From: RGIG7213 sp045657205
GTDB taxonomy: Bacteria; Bacillota; Clostridia; Oscillospirales; CAG-272
Assembly: GCA_045657205.1 (NCBI GenBank)
Contig: JAZOSS010000128.1
Span: 1 to 7,398, forward strand
Direction of reading: 5' to 3'
Length of the DNA: 7,398 nucleotides
How positions within the stretch are numbered: the first letter of the stretch is position 1; each line of letters starts with the position of its first letter. Below the pieces are notes generated by a model. It searched no databases. It was not told the DNA's origin and saw only the letters and a program-made list of their open reading frames with translations. Positions 1 through 6,299 of the stretch are shown here, one piece after another. Position numbers and translations under genes: made by a program.

Positions 1-1150
1 CGCAGATTATGAAGATCCCGATATACACGTTGTTGATTTTTCCCAAAAAACAAAAGCCCACGAGGAGAAATATTTTAAAAAAGTTGCTCGTAAAAAATTG
101 ACTAAATTAGATAAGAAAATGAACGAGATCTATATCGTTCATTCTCAAAACGGATACAACGGCCTTGCACTTGCGACAAGCCACCTTGCAATGGATTCGT
201 TCGCCATATTTGCCTTCTATAAATTGATTATCGATTATTACATGCACTACAAAGAAGGTACAGACGCACCTAAAGACCCTGCTTCCTATACAGCGCAAAT
301 TGAAAAAGACTTAAAATACGAAGGTTCAGCACAAGAGCAGTGTGATAACAAATATTGGGAAGAATTTCATTCATCCTCTGTTCCTACGTATACTGACATC
401 GCAGGTCCACGCCTTCTTGAAAAAACAAGAAAAAAGCATCCTAATGCAACGTACGCAAAAACATTTACTTTCAATCCGATCGCAAAACACCTTGTTCTTA
501 AATATGATAAAAATATTGTAGATAAAATGGAAGCTTACAGAACTGAAAATTCTGTTTCTGTACAAGCGATAATCACCACTGCAATCTCCGCATACCTCAT
601 GGCATTAAATAATGTAAATGACATCACGCTTTATCTGGTTTATGCAAGACGTGCAACGCTTGCTGAAAAAACAGTCGGAGGCTCACGAGCCGTCGGATTG
701 CCTTTCAGACAAGTTTTTGATTATAACAGCTCGTTTGCTGAAGCGGTAGAAGTTTCTTATCGACAACAGTGTAATACGATGCACCACTTAAATTCAGATC
801 CTTTAAAGGTTATGGCATTCGAAGAAACACATTATAAAAAACCTATCGGCGGACAATTTTATGCAATGAACTTTACGTATCAGCCGATACGCGTTACAAC
901 ACCGCATAACGTAGGTATTCAAATGAAATGGTACGGAAACGGTGCTGCAGCGCAACCGCTTTATCCCACCATAATGGACGGAAACGGAACAGGTGAACTT
1001 CACTGCTATTACGAATACAAGCCATCTTCCTACACGGAAGATGAAATAAGAAAAGCACACGAAGGATTTATTAAAATTCTGAACTGTGCAATGGCAAATC
1101 CAAGCATTACTCTGGATGAGATTGTCAAAAAAATTAAAAATGATCTGTAA
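1..1150 (+). CDS. Stand-alone condensation-domain-like acyltransferase, paralogue 1 (5' partial)
   Basis: The reading frame is open from base 2, so the TTG at 98 is an internal Leu codon and not the start. The visible 382 residues align with residue 77 onward of the next gene, so about 76 N-terminal residues lie outside the window. The protein resembles one NRPS condensation domain (CoA-dependent acyltransferase superfamily). SHLAMDS, with the catalytic-type His at bases 182-184 and Asp at 194-196, sits where these domains carry HHxxxDG. It is followed by the usual helix ending in YYMHYKEG. Further on come YARRATL, VGGSR...LPFR (where C domains have G-F-V-N-T-x-P-x-R) and a C-terminal YEY...EEIRKAHEGF...NP.ITLDEI tail typical of C-domain ends. 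Family members form amide or ester bonds using CoA- or carrier-bound acyl groups. The substrate is unknown. No signal peptide or membrane segment is seen in the visible part. The C-domain-like fold is an inference from motif order; gene reality is near certain. Confidence 0.85.
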   Translation, partial: ADYEDPDIHVVDFSQKTKAHEEKYFKKVARKKLTKLDKKMNEIYIVHSQNGYNGLALATSHLAMDSFAIFAFYKLIIDYYMHYKEGTDAPKDPASYTAQIEKDLKYEGSAQEQCDNKYWEEFHSSSVPTYTDIAGPRLLEKTRKKHPNATYAKTFTFNPIAKHLVLKYDKNIVDKMEAYRTENSVSVQAIITTAISAYLMALNNVNDITLYLVYARRATLAEKTVGGSRAVGLPFRQVFDYNSSFAEAVEVSYRQQCNTMHHLNSDPLKVMAFEETHYKKPIGGQFYAMNFTYQPIRVTTPHNVGIQMKWYGNGAAAQPLYPTIMDGNGTGELHCYYEYKPSSYTEDEIRKAHEGFIKILNCAMANPSITLDEIVKKIKNDL

Positions 1151-1185
1151 AATAATTACACCAATTCTTACGGAGGCAAAAATCG

Positions 1186-2556
1186 ATGAGTGATTCCAAA
1201 AAATATTATAAATTGAACTATTCCCAGAACTTATTGTTCTTTTCACAGAAATTTACGATCTTCAAGCAGGTAAATACAGTATGCACGTCATACCTCATAC
1301 ATATGGATTTTGATGAGGATATCTTGAAAAAAGCAATCAGAACTGCTTATCAGAAGCAGGATGTAATGCAACTTCGTCTTACAAAAGTTGGTAAAGAAAC
1401 GCTTCAATATATTGCAGATTACGAAGATCCCACAATAAATGTAGTTGATTTTTCGAACAAGACAAAGGAAGATGAAAAGAAGTTCTTCGGGAAGATAGCA
1501 CATAAGAATTTCACGAAATTAGATAAGAACATGAATGCTATTTATATCGTTCACTCTCAGAACGGATATAACGGTCTTGCACTTGCAATAAGCCATCTTG
1601 CTATGGACTCATTTGCAATATTCGCTTTTTATAAGCTTGTAATTGAATATTATATGCACTACAAGGACGGCGCACCCGCTCCTGCAGATCCTGCATCGTA
1701 TACGGATCTTATAGAAAAGGAGCTCAAATACGAAAACTCCCCTCAATACGAAAACGACCACAATTTCTGGCAAGAATATCACAAGAAGCCTGAACCTATG
1801 TATACGGACGTAAGAGGCCCCGAACCTTTGCTTAATAAGACGAGAAAAAAGACACCCGATGCAAGATATGCAAAGACGTTTGTGTTTGACTCAAGAGCAA
1901 AGCACGTTGTTCTCAAATATGAAAAAGAACTTGTAGACAAGCTTGAAGCTTACAGAGCGGCAAACGGTGTTTCCGTGCAGGCTGTTATTTCATCAGCTAT
2001 GGCAACGTATCTGCTTGCAAAAAATGATACTGATTATATAACGCTCTTCATTACGTATGCAAGACGTGCAACGCTTACAGAAAAAACGGCAGGCGGTTCG
2101 AGAATACACGTTCTTCCTTTGAGATACAATTACGACCGCAACGCAACCTTCGCAAAAACAGTTGAAAACGTATACAACGAACAGTGCACGATAATGCACC
2201 ACGTAAATATTAATACACTTGACGTTTTCGATATGGAAGAAAAAGCTTACAAACGCCCCGTGGGTACAAGCTACAACGGAATATCACTTACGTATCAGCC
2301 CATACGTATTACTGCTCCCAACAATGCCGACTTTCAGATAATGTGGTATGCAAACGGAACCGCATCACAGCCCTTGTATCCTACTATAATGGACGGTGAC
2401 GGCACAGGAGAGCTTCACTGTCACTACGAATATCAGATAAAACATTATAAGCCGGAAGAAATTGAAAAGGCACATAAAGGCTTTATCAAAGTTCTTAACA
2501 TCGCAATGAACAATCCTCAGATCACACTCAGTGAAATAATCAAACAGATTGATTGA
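1186..2556 (+). CDS. Stand-alone condensation-domain-like acyltransferase, paralogue 2
   Basis: This is a complete 456-residue protein, the usual size of a single condensation domain. The ATG start has GGAGG at 1172-1176, nine bases upstream, 35 bases after the previous stop. Domain order matches NRPS C domains. An N-terminal YSQNLLFFSQ block (about residues 12-21) stands for the C1 motif, followed by MDFDEDILKKAI (residues 40-51), like the family's 'ld...L..Al' helix. The active-site segment SHLAMDS has His137 and Asp141. YARRATL is at 291-297, GGSR at 303-306 and LPLR at 310-313, and IMDGDGTGELHCHYEY (401-416) leads into the final helix. The first His of HHxxxDG is Ser and the Gly after Asp is Ser, so specificity is probably non-canonical. 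From residue 77 it is roughly 60% identical to paralogue 1 (by eye), with 39 of 42 identities around the active site. It is predicted cytosolic. There is no fused A, PCP or TE domain. Confidence 0.88.
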   Translation: MSDSKKYYKLNYSQNLLFFSQKFTIFKQVNTVCTSYLIHMDFDEDILKKAIRTAYQKQDVMQLRLTKVGKETLQYIADYEDPTINVVDFSNKTKEDEKKFFGKIAHKNFTKLDKNMNAIYIVHSQNGYNGLALAISHLAMDSFAIFAFYKLVIEYYMHYKDGAPAPADPASYTDLIEKELKYENSPQYENDHNFWQEYHKKPEPMYTDVRGPEPLLNKTRKKTPDARYAKTFVFDSRAKHVVLKYEKELVDKLEAYRAANGVSVQAVISSAMATYLLAKNDTDYITLFITYARRATLTEKTAGGSRIHVLPLRYNYDRNATFAKTVENVYNEQCTIMHHVNINTLDVFDMEEKAYKRPVGTSYNGISLTYQPIRITAPNNADFQIMWYANGTASQPLYPTIMDGDGTGELHCHYEYQIKHYKPEEIEKAHKGFIKVLNIAMNNPQITLSEIIKQID

Positions 2557-2572
2557 CGATATTCAATTTATT

Positions 2573-2612
2573 AACGGCGTAATACGTTATTTTCGCGTAT
2601 TGCGCCGTTTTT
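2573..2612 (+). terminator. Terminator-like hairpin between paralogues 2 and 3
   Basis: AACGGCGTAATACG (2573-2586) pairs with CGTATTGCGCCGTT (2596-2609). This gives a 14-bp stem around a 9-base loop, running into five T residues (2608-2612). The single non-Watson-Crick position is U-G in plus-strand RNA but A-C in minus-strand RNA, so the structure favours plus-strand transcripts. It begins 16 bases after the stop of paralogue 2 and ends 12 bases before the start of paralogue 3. It could end most transcripts there or tune expression of gene 3. The T run is short, so read-through is plausible. Confidence 0.65.
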
Positions 2613-2624
2613 CGGGAGTTTAAA

Positions 2625-3953
2625 ATGAATGAAAAACTTTATAAGCTAACAGCTTCTCAATCACTTATATTTTTTGCACAAACACTCAGCATTCAAAAGC
2701 AGTCGAATACAATTACTACTTCCTGCCTTATCAAAATGGATTTTGACGAAGAAAAGTTAAAGGAAGCTATAAAGTGCGGATACAGAGATTTTGAATGTTT
2801 GAGAATTATTATCACAAGAAAAAAATTCAAGTCTTATCAATATTTAAAAGATGATTTTGCAGTTGAAATACCGACACTTGATTTTTCCGACAAAACAAAA
2901 GAAGAAGAAACGGCGTACATAGAGAATAACATTGCACGTCTTAATATGACGAAAACCAATTCTCCTTTAAGTAAAACGTATATTATGCGTTCGCAGGGCG
3001 GATATAACGGTATTCTCTTCTGCACCAGCCATATTACGATGGATGCGTATGCGATCTTTGCGTTTTTGAAATACGTAATTGATTATTATATGTATCTTAC
3101 AGAAGGCAAGGAAATGCCGAAAAAGCCTCATCCGTACCTGCCCGTTTTACAGCAGGATCTCGAAAGAGAGGCATCTGAGCAGAAAAACATTGATATGGAG
3201 TATTGGCAGAAATACTACACAGACGACCGTCCGATACTTAACGATTATGCAGGCCCTAAAAGCGAAAGAAAGATCAAAAAGAAGCTTTTTACCCCTGCAT
3301 CCGACTCCAAGCACCTTCCCCTCCCTATTGAAAAAAGAATAGTTGATAAGGTTATCGACTATGCAAAAAAGCACTCTGTATCGCCCAATACGATATTTGA
3401 AGCGGCAATTGCTATACAGTGCATGGGAATAAATAAGACTAACGATTCGTCAAACCTGGTTGGTATGGCAAGACGTGCAACGCTTCCGCAAAAGACATCG
3501 GGCGGTTCACGCGTTATGTCGTATACCATGAGACACGTTTGCAAAGATGATGATACGTTCTTTGATTTCTGCAAGGAGGCGCATACGCAGTTCTTTTCGA
3601 TGATGCGTCATACAACCGTTTCTTCGTATGATATTATAAGAATACAGCAGAAAAAATACGGCACGGCAGATTTTGCAACTATGAACTTTATGTTCCAGCC
3701 TTATGTTGCACTTAGCCCCCACGGCGAACCGTTTAAGACGATGTGGTATAATTCCGGTGCTGCCCCGTGTAATCTCTACGGAAATATTATGGACTGCGAC
3801 GGAAGCGGTACTCTTTATTTCTTCTATGAATACAGAACGAACTTCTACACCGTTGAGTCCCTTGAAGCCGCACACAGCAGATTTGTACAGATACTCGACA
3901 CGGCACTTGATAACCCCGACGTCACAATAGGCGAACTTAAAAAAATACACTGA
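2625..3953 (+). CDS. Stand-alone condensation-domain-like acyltransferase, paralogue 3 (divergent)
   Basis: This is a complete 442-residue protein. The ATG start has GGGAG at 2614-2618, six bases upstream, directly behind a hairpin. It has the same architecture as the two preceding genes but is clearly more divergent. The C1-like block is TASQSLIFFAQ (about 9-19), and KMDFDEEKLKEAI (37-49) follows. The active-site segment SHITMDA has His136 and Asp140, with MARRATL at 281-287 and GGSR at 293-296. The YEY tail is near 401-403, followed by the terminal helix and NPDVTIGEL. The C5-like segment ends TMR where the others have LP(L/F)R, which suggests a different acceptor or donor pocket. The Gly of HHxxxDG is Ala. 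The lone His and Asp are intact, so it is probably catalytic. No membrane segment, signal peptide or extra domain is visible. The product is unknown; like its neighbours it may use CoA- or carrier-bound substrates. A dedicated promoter was not recognised. Confidence 0.87.
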   Translation: MNEKLYKLTASQSLIFFAQTLSIQKQSNTITTSCLIKMDFDEEKLKEAIKCGYRDFECLRIIITRKKFKSYQYLKDDFAVEIPTLDFSDKTKEEETAYIENNIARLNMTKTNSPLSKTYIMRSQGGYNGILFCTSHITMDAYAIFAFLKYVIDYYMYLTEGKEMPKKPHPYLPVLQQDLEREASEQKNIDMEYWQKYYTDDRPILNDYAGPKSERKIKKKLFTPASDSKHLPLPIEKRIVDKVIDYAKKHSVSPNTIFEAAIAIQCMGINKTNDSSNLVGMARRATLPQKTSGGSRVMSYTMRHVCKDDDTFFDFCKEAHTQFFSMMRHTTVSSYDIIRIQQKKYGTADFATMNFMFQPYVALSPHGEPFKTMWYNSGAAPCNLYGNIMDCDGSGTLYFFYEYRTNFYTVESLEAAHSRFVQILDTALDNPDVTIGELKKIH

Positions 3954-3962
3954 TAACGCACA

Positions 3963-4001
3963 AAAAAGCACTCGTATCTATCTTCGATGCGAGTGCTTTT
4001 T
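3963..4001 (+). terminator. Intrinsic terminator after the condensation-like gene group
   Basis: GCACTCGTATC (3968-3978) pairs with GATGCGAGTGC (3986-3996) around the 7-base loop TATCTTC. The stem extends through AAAAA (3963-3967) against TTTTT (3997-4001), for 16 bp in all. The one wobble is U-G in plus RNA but A-C in minus RNA, pointing to plus-strand use, 9 bases after the stop of paralogue 3. The A run on the other side could give weak termination in reverse. Confidence 0.9.
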
Positions 4002-4040
4002 AATCTCAAGGAAGTTTACTTAACAACAGTGCGTCAACAG

Positions 4041-4077
4041 ATTTCCGAAGGAAATATGCGCCCTATGCCTGCAGGCA
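4041..4077. repeat. Short hairpin plus 12-bp palindrome
   Basis: ATTTCCGAAGGAAAT (4041-4055) is a 6-bp stem with a GAA loop. Eleven bases on, TGCCTGCAGGCA (4066-4077) is a perfect 12-bp palindrome containing a PstI-type hexamer. Neither is followed by a T tract, so they are not terminators. They look like components of a small interspersed repeat. Confidence 0.5.
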
Positions 4078-4106
4078 GCGAGTAAAACGCGCTGTGGGGG
4101 GTGCAG

Positions 4107-4166
4107 GCGGGCGCTTTGCTTCCACCGCGGGTGCTTCACTTTCGCCGAGGGTGTTACTTTCACACA
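4107..4166. repeat. Degenerate 20-nt tandem repeat, three units
   Basis: Units are GCGGGCGCTTTGCTTCCACC (4107-4126), GCGGGTGCTTCACTTTCGCC (4127-4146) and a more eroded unit beginning GAGGGTGTTACTTTC (4147-4166). Units 1 and 2 agree at 15 of 20 positions and all five differences are transitions. Unit 3 needs small gaps to align. It is not a CRISPR: there are no spacers and units abut directly. Confidence 0.5.
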
Positions 4167-4182
4167 ACGGCTTATACATAAT

Positions 4183-4200
4183 GTATTTAATATTAAATAC
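4183..4200. repeat. Perfect 18-bp A/T-rich palindrome
   Basis: GTATTTAATATTAAATAC reads identically on both strands over 18 bp with no interruption. It is immediately followed by the small stem ACTTTC/GAAAGT (4199-4213). Uninterrupted symmetry suits a dimeric DNA-binding protein site or an insertion target better than an RNA hairpin, since there is no loop. No gene starts nearby, so an operator role is not supported. Confidence 0.5.
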
Positions 4201-4227
4201 TTTCAAGGAAAGTTACTGCAACAGAGT

Positions 4228-4280
4228 CACCTTTCGTCATTGCTTCGCAATGCCACCTTCCCCCGCAGGGGAAGGCTTTT
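4228..4280. repeat. Two-hairpin GC-rich element
   Basis: CATTGC-TTC-GCAATG (4238-4252) is followed at once by CCTTCCCC-CGCA-GGGGAAGG (4256-4275), then C and TTTT (4277-4280). The layout resembles dispersed intergenic repeats that I recall being common in gut Clostridia; this is recollection, not a search. The second hairpin with its T run could also act as a back-up plus-strand terminator. Confidence 0.55.
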
Positions 4281-4316
4281 AATAAAAATTGGCAGAGGAA
4301 CTATTTCCCCTGCCAA
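4281..4316 (-). terminator. Intrinsic terminator of the minus-strand aspS-aldolase-phosphatase operon
   Basis: Read on the minus strand, TTGGCAGGGGAA (4316-4305) pairs with TTCCTCTGCCAA (4300-4289) over 12 bp with an ATAG loop, followed by TTTTTATT (4288-4281). The one imperfect pair is G-U in minus RNA but A-C in plus RNA, which fixes the direction. It starts 12 bases after the stop codon of the phosphatase gene. Confidence 0.9.
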
Positions 4317-4328
4317 AATTTGTGTTTA

Positions 4329-4976
4329 TCATTCTGTAAGGATCGCTTGCAGTTCGTTTACCGTATTTGCGATCTTATCGGGGGATGCTTTTTCAAGCAC
4401 TTCTTTAGGTCTATATCCCCAGGTAACTGCAACTGTTTTGATTCCTGCGTTTTTACCCGTTATGATATCGGTATCGGAATCACCGACGATAGCGCATTCG
4501 TCCTTTGATACACTGCACTCATTTATAATAAGCTCGACAGCATCGGGGGACGGTTTACGCGGTACGCCTTCCCTTTCTCCGACGGGCATATCAATAAGGT
4601 TCGGCAAAAGATTTTCACAAAGTCTTTTCGTTGCCGCATCAAATTTATTTGAAAGAACTGCCGTTTTGACGTCTCTTTTACGAAGCTCTTCGAGCATTTC
4701 CACGATTCCGCCATACGGTACCGTTTTATTCTCCATATTATCCTTATAGTGCGCTTTGAACGCCGCAAGGATCTCGTCAAGCGTTTTTTCGTCAGTTCCT
4801 CTCGGGGCGCACAGCGATATCAGATTTTTGACTCCGTTACCGACGTTTGCCGTCGCTTGTTGCAGCGTTACGTTCGGCATACCGTACTTTGTCAAAGCAT
4901 AGTTTACGCTGTCCGCAAGGTCACCTATCGTATAAAGGAGCGTTCCGTCAAGATCGAATATTACAAGCTTTATCAT
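4329..4976 (-). CDS. HAD-superfamily phosphatase, phosphoglycolate phosphatase-like
   Basis: This is a complete 215-residue cytosolic protein, the usual size of HAD subfamily IA phosphatases. All four HAD motifs are present. The nucleophile motif is FDLDGTL with Asp8 and Asp10. LSNK has Ser109. The Lys of RKPSPD is Lys141. GDSDTD has Asp166 and Asp170 for magnesium binding. A helical cap lies between motifs I and II (about residues 15-90), and the VTWGYRP segment (185-191) is typical of Gph/PpaX-type members. Such enzymes remove phosphate from 2-phosphoglycolate, from pyrophosphate or from other small phosphate esters; motifs alone do not decide which. Its ATG overlaps the TGA of the upstream aldolase gene by one base (TGATG) without a strong ribosome site close by, so translational coupling is likely. 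It is the last gene of the minus-strand operon and is followed by an intrinsic terminator. Confidence 0.9.
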   Translation of the reverse strand: MIKLVIFDLDGTLLYTIGDLADSVNYALTKYGMPNVTLQQATANVGNGVKNLISLCAPRGTDEKTLDEILAAFKAHYKDNMENKTVPYGGIVEMLEELRKRDVKTAVLSNKFDAATKRLCENLLPNLIDMPVGEREGVPRKPSPDAVELIINECSVSKDECAIVGDSDTDIITGKNAGIKTVAVTWGYRPKEVLEKASPDKIANTVNELQAILTE

Positions 4977-6268
4977 CAGTCTTTAAGATTGAACGCCTCT
5001 TTAAGGTCGTCAACCTCCTCGGGAGAGATATGAACTATATCACCGATACTCTTTGAATTGATGATGGAGTGAGCCGTTGATTCGAGAACCTCCATTCTGT
5101 CGAACGCCTGCAAAAGCGTTGAGCCTGTAACCATTACGCAATCGTTTTCAAATATGAGTGCGGGGCGGTTAGGTGCGAACGTTTCTGCAACCTTTTCAGG
5201 TGTTTCGTACAGCCATTCAAAGGGTATTTTTTCGATATCACGAAGCAAAATGTAGCTTTCGGGAATCGTTCTGGGATCGAAACTTGAATCTGTAACCGCG
5301 AATGCCATAGCGTGCGGGGGATGTGCCAGGAGGATCGCGTTTATATCGGGGTTCTTTTCGTATATCAGAGCGTGAGCCTTGACAGCGCGTGACGGTGTTT
5401 TACCAAGCTCCTTCATATCCGCTTTTATTCTTACGAGATCTTCCTCGCAAAGGTATGCTCTGTCACGTCCGAACGGTGTGATTATAAAGCTTCCGTCGGA
5501 AAGTCTTACCGAATACGTTCCGTGTGTTGCCGTAAACAATCCCTGCTTGTATGAACGGCGGATGAGCGTTATCATCTCACGTCTTGCTTCAAGCTCCTCG
5601 GACGAACGCGAATTCGGTATAAAATCGTCCATAAGCATATGGAAGCGTGTTTCGGTTATTTTGATAGCTTCGGGGGAAAGCTCTTTAGCTTCTCCGAGCT
5701 TCGATGAAAGTATTTCAAGGTTAGCGGAATAGTCAAGCGTTTCAAACATCATAAACGCCGTGAACATATCCTTTGCGCCTATACATACGCCGTGGTTCTC
5801 CAAAAGAACTATTTCAACGTCCTTTTCGAATTCACGTGCAATATTTGCTCCAAGCTCTTTACTGCCGGGAACCGCGTATTTTGCAATAGAAATTTTGTCA
5901 CACGTTTTTCTTACCGTCGGTATAAGATCAAGGTTAGGTATTCTGCGCGCTATTGAAAATGCAACGAGTGCCGGAGGATGTGCATGAAGCACCGCACGGA
6001 TGTCCGGGCGCATATTATAGACGGATTCGTGGAAAGGAAATTCACTTGAAGGCTTATGAGGTCCGACACACGTACCGTCGGGTTTTACACAGATGATGTC
6101 ACGGCGTGTAAGTGTTCCTTTGTCAATACTTGCAGGTGTTATCCAGATATTGCCGTCTTTATCTTTGATCGAGAGGTTACCCCCTGAAGTCGTAGTAAGT
6201 CCTCTGTCGTAGATACGCTGCATAAACATTACCAGCTGGTCGGCAGGGTGAATATAATCCATATGCAT
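4976..6268 (-). CDS. Tandem-domain class II aldolase/adducin family protein
   Basis: The 430-residue protein consists of two class II aldolase/adducin domains (about 1-205 and 225-415). Single-domain relatives such as L-fuculose-phosphate aldolase and L-ribulose-5-phosphate epimerase are near 215-230 residues, so this is a fused duplication. The N domain is complete: SGGNLS (28-33), ITPAS, PSSEFPFH with Glu76, HAHP with His95 and His97, and ENHG with His159, matching the zinc ligands and catalytic Glu of fuculose aldolase. The C domain keeps the outline (THGTYS 248-253, LLAHPPH 313-319) but has Ala295, Leu314 and Asp376 at the Glu, first His and last His positions. It is probably structural. 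The ATG at 6268 is chosen because GGAG at 6281-6278 is nine bases upstream; a TTG at 6274 would be only three bases away. It lies 31 bases after aspS. The substrate is unknown: probably a phosphorylated sugar or deoxysugar. Confidence 0.9.
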   Translation of the reverse strand: MHMDYIHPADQLVMFMQRIYDRGLTTTSGGNLSIKDKDGNIWITPASIDKGTLTRRDIICVKPDGTCVGPHKPSSEFPFHESVYNMRPDIRAVLHAHPPALVAFSIARRIPNLDLIPTVRKTCDKISIAKYAVPGSKELGANIAREFEKDVEIVLLENHGVCIGAKDMFTAFMMFETLDYSANLEILSSKLGEAKELSPEAIKITETRFHMLMDDFIPNSRSSEELEARREMITLIRRSYKQGLFTATHGTYSVRLSDGSFIITPFGRDRAYLCEEDLVRIKADMKELGKTPSRAVKAHALIYEKNPDINAILLAHPPHAMAFAVTDSSFDPRTIPESYILLRDIEKIPFEWLYETPEKVAETFAPNRPALIFENDCVMVTGSTLLQAFDRMEVLESTAHSIINSKSIGDIVHISPEEVDDLKEAFNLKD

Positions 6269-6277
6269 AATCAAGAT

Positions 6278-6285
6278 CTCCTTTT
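6278..6285 (-). promoter_or_regulatory. Ribosome binding site fixing the aldolase start
   Basis: On the minus strand the sequence reads AAAAGGAG (6285-6278). The spacing is nine bases to the ATG at 6268, three to the in-frame TTG at 6274, and fifteen to the ATG at 6262. Only the first spacing is normal, so translation most likely starts at 6268 and the two residues encoded upstream are not made. Confidence 0.75.
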
Positions 6286-6299
6286 ATCTAATTTATTTT

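Larger units (their letters stand above)
4006..4224. repeat. Imperfect direct repeats bracketing the spacer
   Basis: TCAAGGAA followed by GTTTACT and TAACAACAG (4006-4029) recurs as TCAAGGAA followed by AGTTACT and GCAACAG (4203-4224). The two copies are 197 bases apart start to start. The first eight and last six bases are identical, with a 2-base indel and a few substitutions between. They bracket the hairpins and the 20-nt tandem repeat. They could be decayed boundaries of a small inserted element, but they are too imperfect to be a fresh target duplication. Confidence 0.4.
4002..4282. other. Non-coding convergent spacer rich in short repeats and hairpins
   Basis: No credible gene lies between the stop of paralogue 3 (3953) and the stop of the minus-strand phosphatase gene (4329). 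The one open frame here (4094-4282, plus) runs straight through hairpins and tandem repeats, has no good ribosome site, and reads as low-complexity Gly/Ala/Ser/Phe, so it is not annotated. The segment is locally more GC-rich than the flanking genes (roughly 4060-4150), with an A/T-rich palindrome at 4183-4200. Its pieces are listed separately. As a whole it looks like a composite of dispersed mini-repeats lodged between two convergent transcription units. The repeats being dispersed elsewhere in the genome is inference. Confidence 0.7.

Noticed and set aside
98..100. TTG at 98 as the start of paralogue 1
   Set aside because: The frame is open back to base 2 and the upstream 32 residues match paralogue 2 from its residue 77, so this is an internal codon of a truncated gene.
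803..1246. 147-codon minus-strand open frame spanning paralogues 1 and 2
   Set aside because: It is antisense to two clearly conserved coding regions, and its Cys/Phe/Ile-rich product has no recognisable motif.
2553..2592. Possible promoter for paralogue 3 (TTGACG at 2553-2558)
   Set aside because: The hexamer resembles a -35 box, but no -10-like hexamer lies 16-18 bases downstream; that position is the GC-rich arm of the hairpin.
3507..3971. 154-codon minus-strand open frame over the end of paralogue 3
   Set aside because: It is antisense to the conserved C-terminal half of paralogue 3 and starts inside its terminator.
4107..4166. CRISPR array
   Set aside because: The 20-nt units abut with no spacers and there are only three, all imperfect.
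4094..4282. Small plus-strand open frame in the spacer
   Set aside because: It runs through tandem repeats and hairpins, lacks a convincing ribosome site and has low-complexity composition.
4240..4749. 169-codon plus-strand open frame over the phosphatase gene
   Set aside because: It lies antisense to a phosphatase with all four HAD motifs and starts within a hairpin repeat; it is a shadow frame.
6272..6274. TTG start for the aldolase
   Set aside because: It is only three bases from the GGAG; the ATG at 6268 has normal nine-base spacing.
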